DNA of 64,000 nt, from assembly GCF_018130695.1 (NCBI RefSeq), contig NZ_JAFCJX010000001.1, forward strand, positions 62,001-126,000. The letters run 5' to 3'. This document shows, piece after piece, positions 61,553 through 64,000 of the stretch (its first letter is position 1; every line of letters starts with the position of its first letter). A model generated the notes under the pieces. The model searched no databases, was not told the origin of the DNA, and saw nothing but the letters and a program-made list of their open reading frames with translations. A program made the position numbers and the translations under genes. Source of the stretch: Bradyrhizobium jicamae. GTDB taxonomy: Bacteria > Pseudomonadota > Alphaproteobacteria > Rhizobiales > Xanthobacteraceae.

Positions 61553-62488
61553 ATGCTCGCCTTCCTGATCCGTCGTCTCCTGCAAGCCGTTCCGACCGTG
61601 CTGGCCGTCGTGCTGGTGGTGTTCGTGCTGTTCAGCGTCGTTCCCGGCAGCATCATGTCGAGCATGGACGGCGACGGCCGCGGCGCGACGGATGCGCAGG
61701 TCATGGAGCGCATGAGGAAGCAGCTCGGCCTCGACGATCCCATCTACGTCCGCTTCGGCGCCTACATTTCCAAGCTCGCAATGGGTGATCTGGGAACATC
61801 GTTCCGCACGCGCGAGCCGGTCACGTCCATGCTCGCCAAACGCATGTGGCCGACGCTGCAGTTGATCTTCGCCGCCATGACATTCGCGATCCTGATCGGC
61901 GTCCCCCTGGGCTTCATCGCAGCACTTCGGCCGGGCAGTCTCGCCGACACGCTCTCGATGGTCGTGGCGGTGTCGGGCCTGTCGATGGCCAAGTTCTGGC
62001 TCGGGCTGCTCTTGATGTACCTGTTTGCGCTGAAGCTCGGCTGGCTGCCGAGTTTTGGCTATGGCGACGGCGGACTGAAATATCTGCTCCTGCCGGCGGT
62101 GACGCTCGGCGTCTCGCCGATGGCGCTGCTGGCGCGGACGACGCGCGCCGCGGTGCTCGAGATCATGACCGCGGATTTCGTCCGCACCGCGCGCTCCAAG
62201 GGCATGAGCGAGACAAGGGTCGTGAAGTGGCACGTGATGCGCAACGCCCTCGTCATCATCCTTACCGCAATCGGCCTGCAATTCGGCGCGCTGATGGGAC
62301 AGGCGGTCGTGGTCGAGAAACTGTTCTCCTGGCCCGGCATCGGCTCGCTGCTGGTCGACAGCGTCCTGCAGCGCGACATTCCGACCGTGCAGGGCTCGAT
62401 CTTCGTCGTGGTGCTGTTCTTCCTCGCGATCAACATGGCGATCGACTTGCTCTATGGCGTGATCGATCCCAGGATCAGATACTCATGA
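61553..62488 (+). CDS. Dipeptide-type ABC permease (DppB family)
   Basis: A 311-residue membrane protein preceded by GGAGGGAGGAACAGTTGCA. The N-terminus MLAFLIRRLLQAVPTVLAVVLVVFVLF and the EAA loop region RTARSKGMSETRVVKWHVMRNAL are typical of DppB/OppB. Six hydrophobic helices are visible. It forms the translocation pore with the DppC-like partner 214 bp downstream, a large gap for such an operon that is filled by a palindromic repeat. Confidence 0.93.
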   Translation: MLAFLIRRLLQAVPTVLAVVLVVFVLFSVVPGSIMSSMDGDGRGATDAQVMERMRKQLGLDDPIYVRFGAYISKLAMGDLGTSFRTREPVTSMLAKRMWPTLQLIFAAMTFAILIGVPLGFIAALRPGSLADTLSMVVAVSGLSMAKFWLGLLLMYLFALKLGWLPSFGYGDGGLKYLLLPAVTLGVSPMALLARTTRAAVLEIMTADFVRTARSKGMSETRVVKWHVMRNALVIILTAIGLQFGALMGQAVVVEKLFSWPGIGSLLVDSVLQRDIPTVQGSIFVVVLFFLAINMAIDLLYGVIDPRIRYS

Positions 62489-62550
62489 GCGCGGTGGGGC
62501 GGCGGCGATCGCGTATGTTATTCGGACAGCCTATCTACGGGCTCGCTTCG

Positions 62551-62670
62551 CCTCTCCCGCTTGCGGGGGAGGCCGGATCGCATCGCAGATGCGATCCGGG
62601 TGGGGGCTATTTCCGCAATATGACTCGTGGAGAGACCCCCACCCCAACCCTCCCCCGCAAGCGGGAGAGG
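62551..62670. repeat. Palindromic repeat, copy B, inside the ABC operon
   Basis: The same ends as copy A: CCTCTCCCGCTTGCGGGGGA on the left and its complement on the right (22-bp perfect arms). It lies between the dppB-like and dppC-like genes and would form a strong hairpin in the polycistronic message. Confidence 0.88.
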
Positions 62671-62702
62671 GAGCGCAGTGCCGATGCCGCGGAGCGGCGG
62701 CG

Positions 62703-63524
62703 ATGAAGCTCGGATCAAGTCTCATCATCGGCGGGGGGTTGTTTGCGCTGGCGATCTCTGTCGGCCTGCTCGCGCCCTGGCTGGCGCATACCGATCCGGT
62801 GATGGACGCCAATCTGATGAATGCGGAGGAAGCACCGAGCTGGGTCTGGTGGTTCGGCACCGACGGCCAAGGCCGCGACATCTATTCCCGCGTGCTGTAC
62901 GGCGCGCGCGTCTCGCTGACGGTCGGCATCGTCTCGCAGCTGATCAACAGCGTGATCGGCGTGGCGCTCGGCCTGACCGCCGGCTATTGGGGCGGTTGGT
63001 GGGACGATGTCGTCAACGGGCTGACCAACCTGATGCTCGCGATCCCCTCACTGATCTTCGCGCTGGCCATCATGGCGGTGCTCGGACCCGGGCTGACCAG
63101 CCTGCTGATCGCGCTCGGCTTGACCAACTGGTCCTTCACCTGCCGGATCGCGCGGGCCTCGGCGCTCTCCCTGAAGAGACAAGGCTATGTGCAGGCGGCC
63201 AAAGTGCTCGGCTACGGCGATCTGCGGATCATGATCACGCAGCTCTTGCCGAACATGCTCGGCCCCATCATCGTGATCGGCACGCTCGGCATGGGCAGCG
63301 CGATCCTGTCCGAAGCCGCACTGTCATTCCTCGGTCTCGGCGTCCGCCCGCCGTTTCCGAGCTGGGGCAGCATGCTGTCGGAAGCGCGCGACCAGATCAC
63401 CACGGCACCGTGGCTCTCGGTATTTCCGGGCCTTGCGATCTTCCTGACGGTGCTCGGCCTGAACCTGCTCGGTGATGGCCTGCGCGATATCCTCGATCCG
63501 CAGTCGCGGAGCCGGCGCGCATGA
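62703..63524 (+). CDS. Dipeptide-type ABC permease (DppC family)
   Basis: A 273-residue protein started at MKLGSSLIIGGGLFAL; the frame extends 38 codons into the repeat, which should be excluded. It is shorter at the N-terminus than many DppC proteins. The segment HTDPVMDANLMNAEEAPSWVWWFGTDGQGRDIYSRVLYGARVSL is the DppC hallmark, followed by the EAA loop YVQAAKVLGYGDLRIMITQLLPNML. It pairs with the DppB-like protein. Its stop overlaps the next ATG by 4 bp. Confidence 0.92.
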   Translation: MKLGSSLIIGGGLFALAISVGLLAPWLAHTDPVMDANLMNAEEAPSWVWWFGTDGQGRDIYSRVLYGARVSLTVGIVSQLINSVIGVALGLTAGYWGGWWDDVVNGLTNLMLAIPSLIFALAIMAVLGPGLTSLLIALGLTNWSFTCRIARASALSLKRQGYVQAAKVLGYGDLRIMITQLLPNMLGPIIVIGTLGMGSAILSEAALSFLGLGVRPPFPSWGSMLSEARDQITTAPWLSVFPGLAIFLTVLGLNLLGDGLRDILDPQSRSRRA

Positions 63525-64000
63525 CGAGCCCTCCCCTGATCGAGGTCGAGAATTTGCGCATCGATCTCGCCGACCGGTCCGGCCGCGTTGCGGCGGCCGA
63601 GGGCGTTTCATTCCGCATCGATCGCGGCGAGACGTTCGGGCTGGTCGGAGAATCCGGCTGCGGCAAGAGCATCACGGCACTCGCCCTGATCGGCCTGTTG
63701 CGTCACCCGCTCTCGATCGGCGCCGGCACCATCCGGTTCGACGGCCGCGAACTCCAGAACCTGTCGGCGGCCGAGCAGCGCGCGCTGCGCGGCAATCGCA
63801 TCGCCATGATCTTCCAGGAGCCGATGACGGCGCTCAATCCGGTCTCCCCTGTCGGCCGCCAGATCGCCGAGATGTTCGTGCTGCACAAGGGCAAGGACTG
63901 GAGCGAAGCCAACAGGCTGGCCGTCGAGGCGCTGGCCGATGTCCGCGTGCCCGCGCCCGAGCGGCGGGTGAAGGATTATCCGCACCAGTTGTCCGGCGGC
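63521..64000 (+). CDS. Dipeptide-type ABC ATPase (DppD/OppD family), 3' end outside the window
   Basis: The ATG at 63521 overlaps the previous stop (ATGA). The open frame runs off the edge after 160 codons. The visible part has Walker A GLVGESGCGKS and the Q-loop IAMIFQEPMTALNP, which is characteristic of peptide-transport ATPases, and ends exactly at the ABC signature PHQLSGG. Expected full length is about 320 residues or, if fused to the second ATPase, over 500. It supplies energy to the importer. Confidence 0.93.
   Translation, partial: MTSPPLIEVENLRIDLADRSGRVAAAEGVSFRIDRGETFGLVGESGCGKSITALALIGLLRHPLSIGAGTIRFDGRELQNLSAAEQRALRGNRIAMIFQEPMTALNPVSPVGRQIAEMFVLHKGKDWSEANRLAVEALADVRVPAPERRVKDYPHQLSGG

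Noticed and set aside
1..64000. CRISPR arrays, tRNA, rRNA or prophage genes
   Set aside because: No regularly spaced repeats, cloverleaf sequences with conserved arms, or phage structural or integrase genes were seen.

Overview
The window is GC-rich, almost fully coding DNA from an alphaproteobacterium of the Rhizobiales, most likely Bradyrhizobium or a close relative. This is inferred from the protein families, from Rhizobiales-type intergenic palindromic repeats (for example at 12020-12069, 24464-24584 and 62551-62670) and from FNR/FixK-type boxes. No rRNA, tRNA, CRISPR array, prophage or complete insertion sequence was seen. Nothing here was checked against a database.

Layout. 1-384: tail of a cupin gene. 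525-6257 (minus): aromatic catabolism cluster with a FAD monooxygenase, RidA, enoyl-CoA hydratase, SDR and a bifunctional aminobenzoyl-CoA/salicylyl-CoA hydroxylase-reductase. 6258-7198: repeat-rich non-coding DNA. 7199-14213 (minus): a sugar-type ABC importer operon with two SMP-30/gluconolactonase modules, one fused to a permease, and a divergent LysR regulator at 14305. 15319-16460: two unassigned small proteins. 16498-18581 (minus): SDR, carboxymuconolactone-decarboxylase-like protein and TetR regulator, with palindromic operators at 18589-18635. 18742-21844 (plus): two orphan substrate-binding proteins around a metallo-hydrolase, then ilvD. 24622-27002: a D-2-hydroxyacid dehydrogenase divergent from a split TPP decarboxylase. 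27846-31340 (minus): gcl-hyi-glxR, the glycerate pathway that assimilates glyoxylate. 31549-36602: a membrane protease, then a sensor kinase divergent from an orphan Tat-exported binding protein. 36940-42063: proline-rich exported protein, SulP transporter, Ca2+/H+ antiporter (the last two behind FixK/FNR boxes) and a ketopantoate-reductase-like enzyme. 42186-46945: NYN protein and a complete tripartite tricarboxylate transporter (tctA, tctB, tctC) with an IclR regulator. 47048-59558: the oxalate cluster. 59903-64000: a dipeptide-type ABC importer running off the right edge.

The oxalate cluster is the most coherent system. It contains an ADP-forming acyl-CoA synthetase, a GntR/FCD regulator, oxalyl-CoA decarboxylase, formyl-CoA transferase, a 45-residue protein, two OxlT-like antiporters, a small two-CBS protein and a ketopantoate-reductase homologue that is a good candidate for oxalyl-CoA reductase. 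A 17-bp near-palindrome of the form TGGYAT-N5-ATRCCA recurs about seven times, only in the upstream regions of these genes, which suggests one GntR-controlled regulon. Oxalate would enter through OxlT, be activated to oxalyl-CoA, and then be decarboxylated to formyl-CoA and formate or reduced to glyoxylate. Glyoxylate could feed the gcl-hyi-glxR genes 16 kb away. A toxin-antitoxin pair sits inside this cluster.
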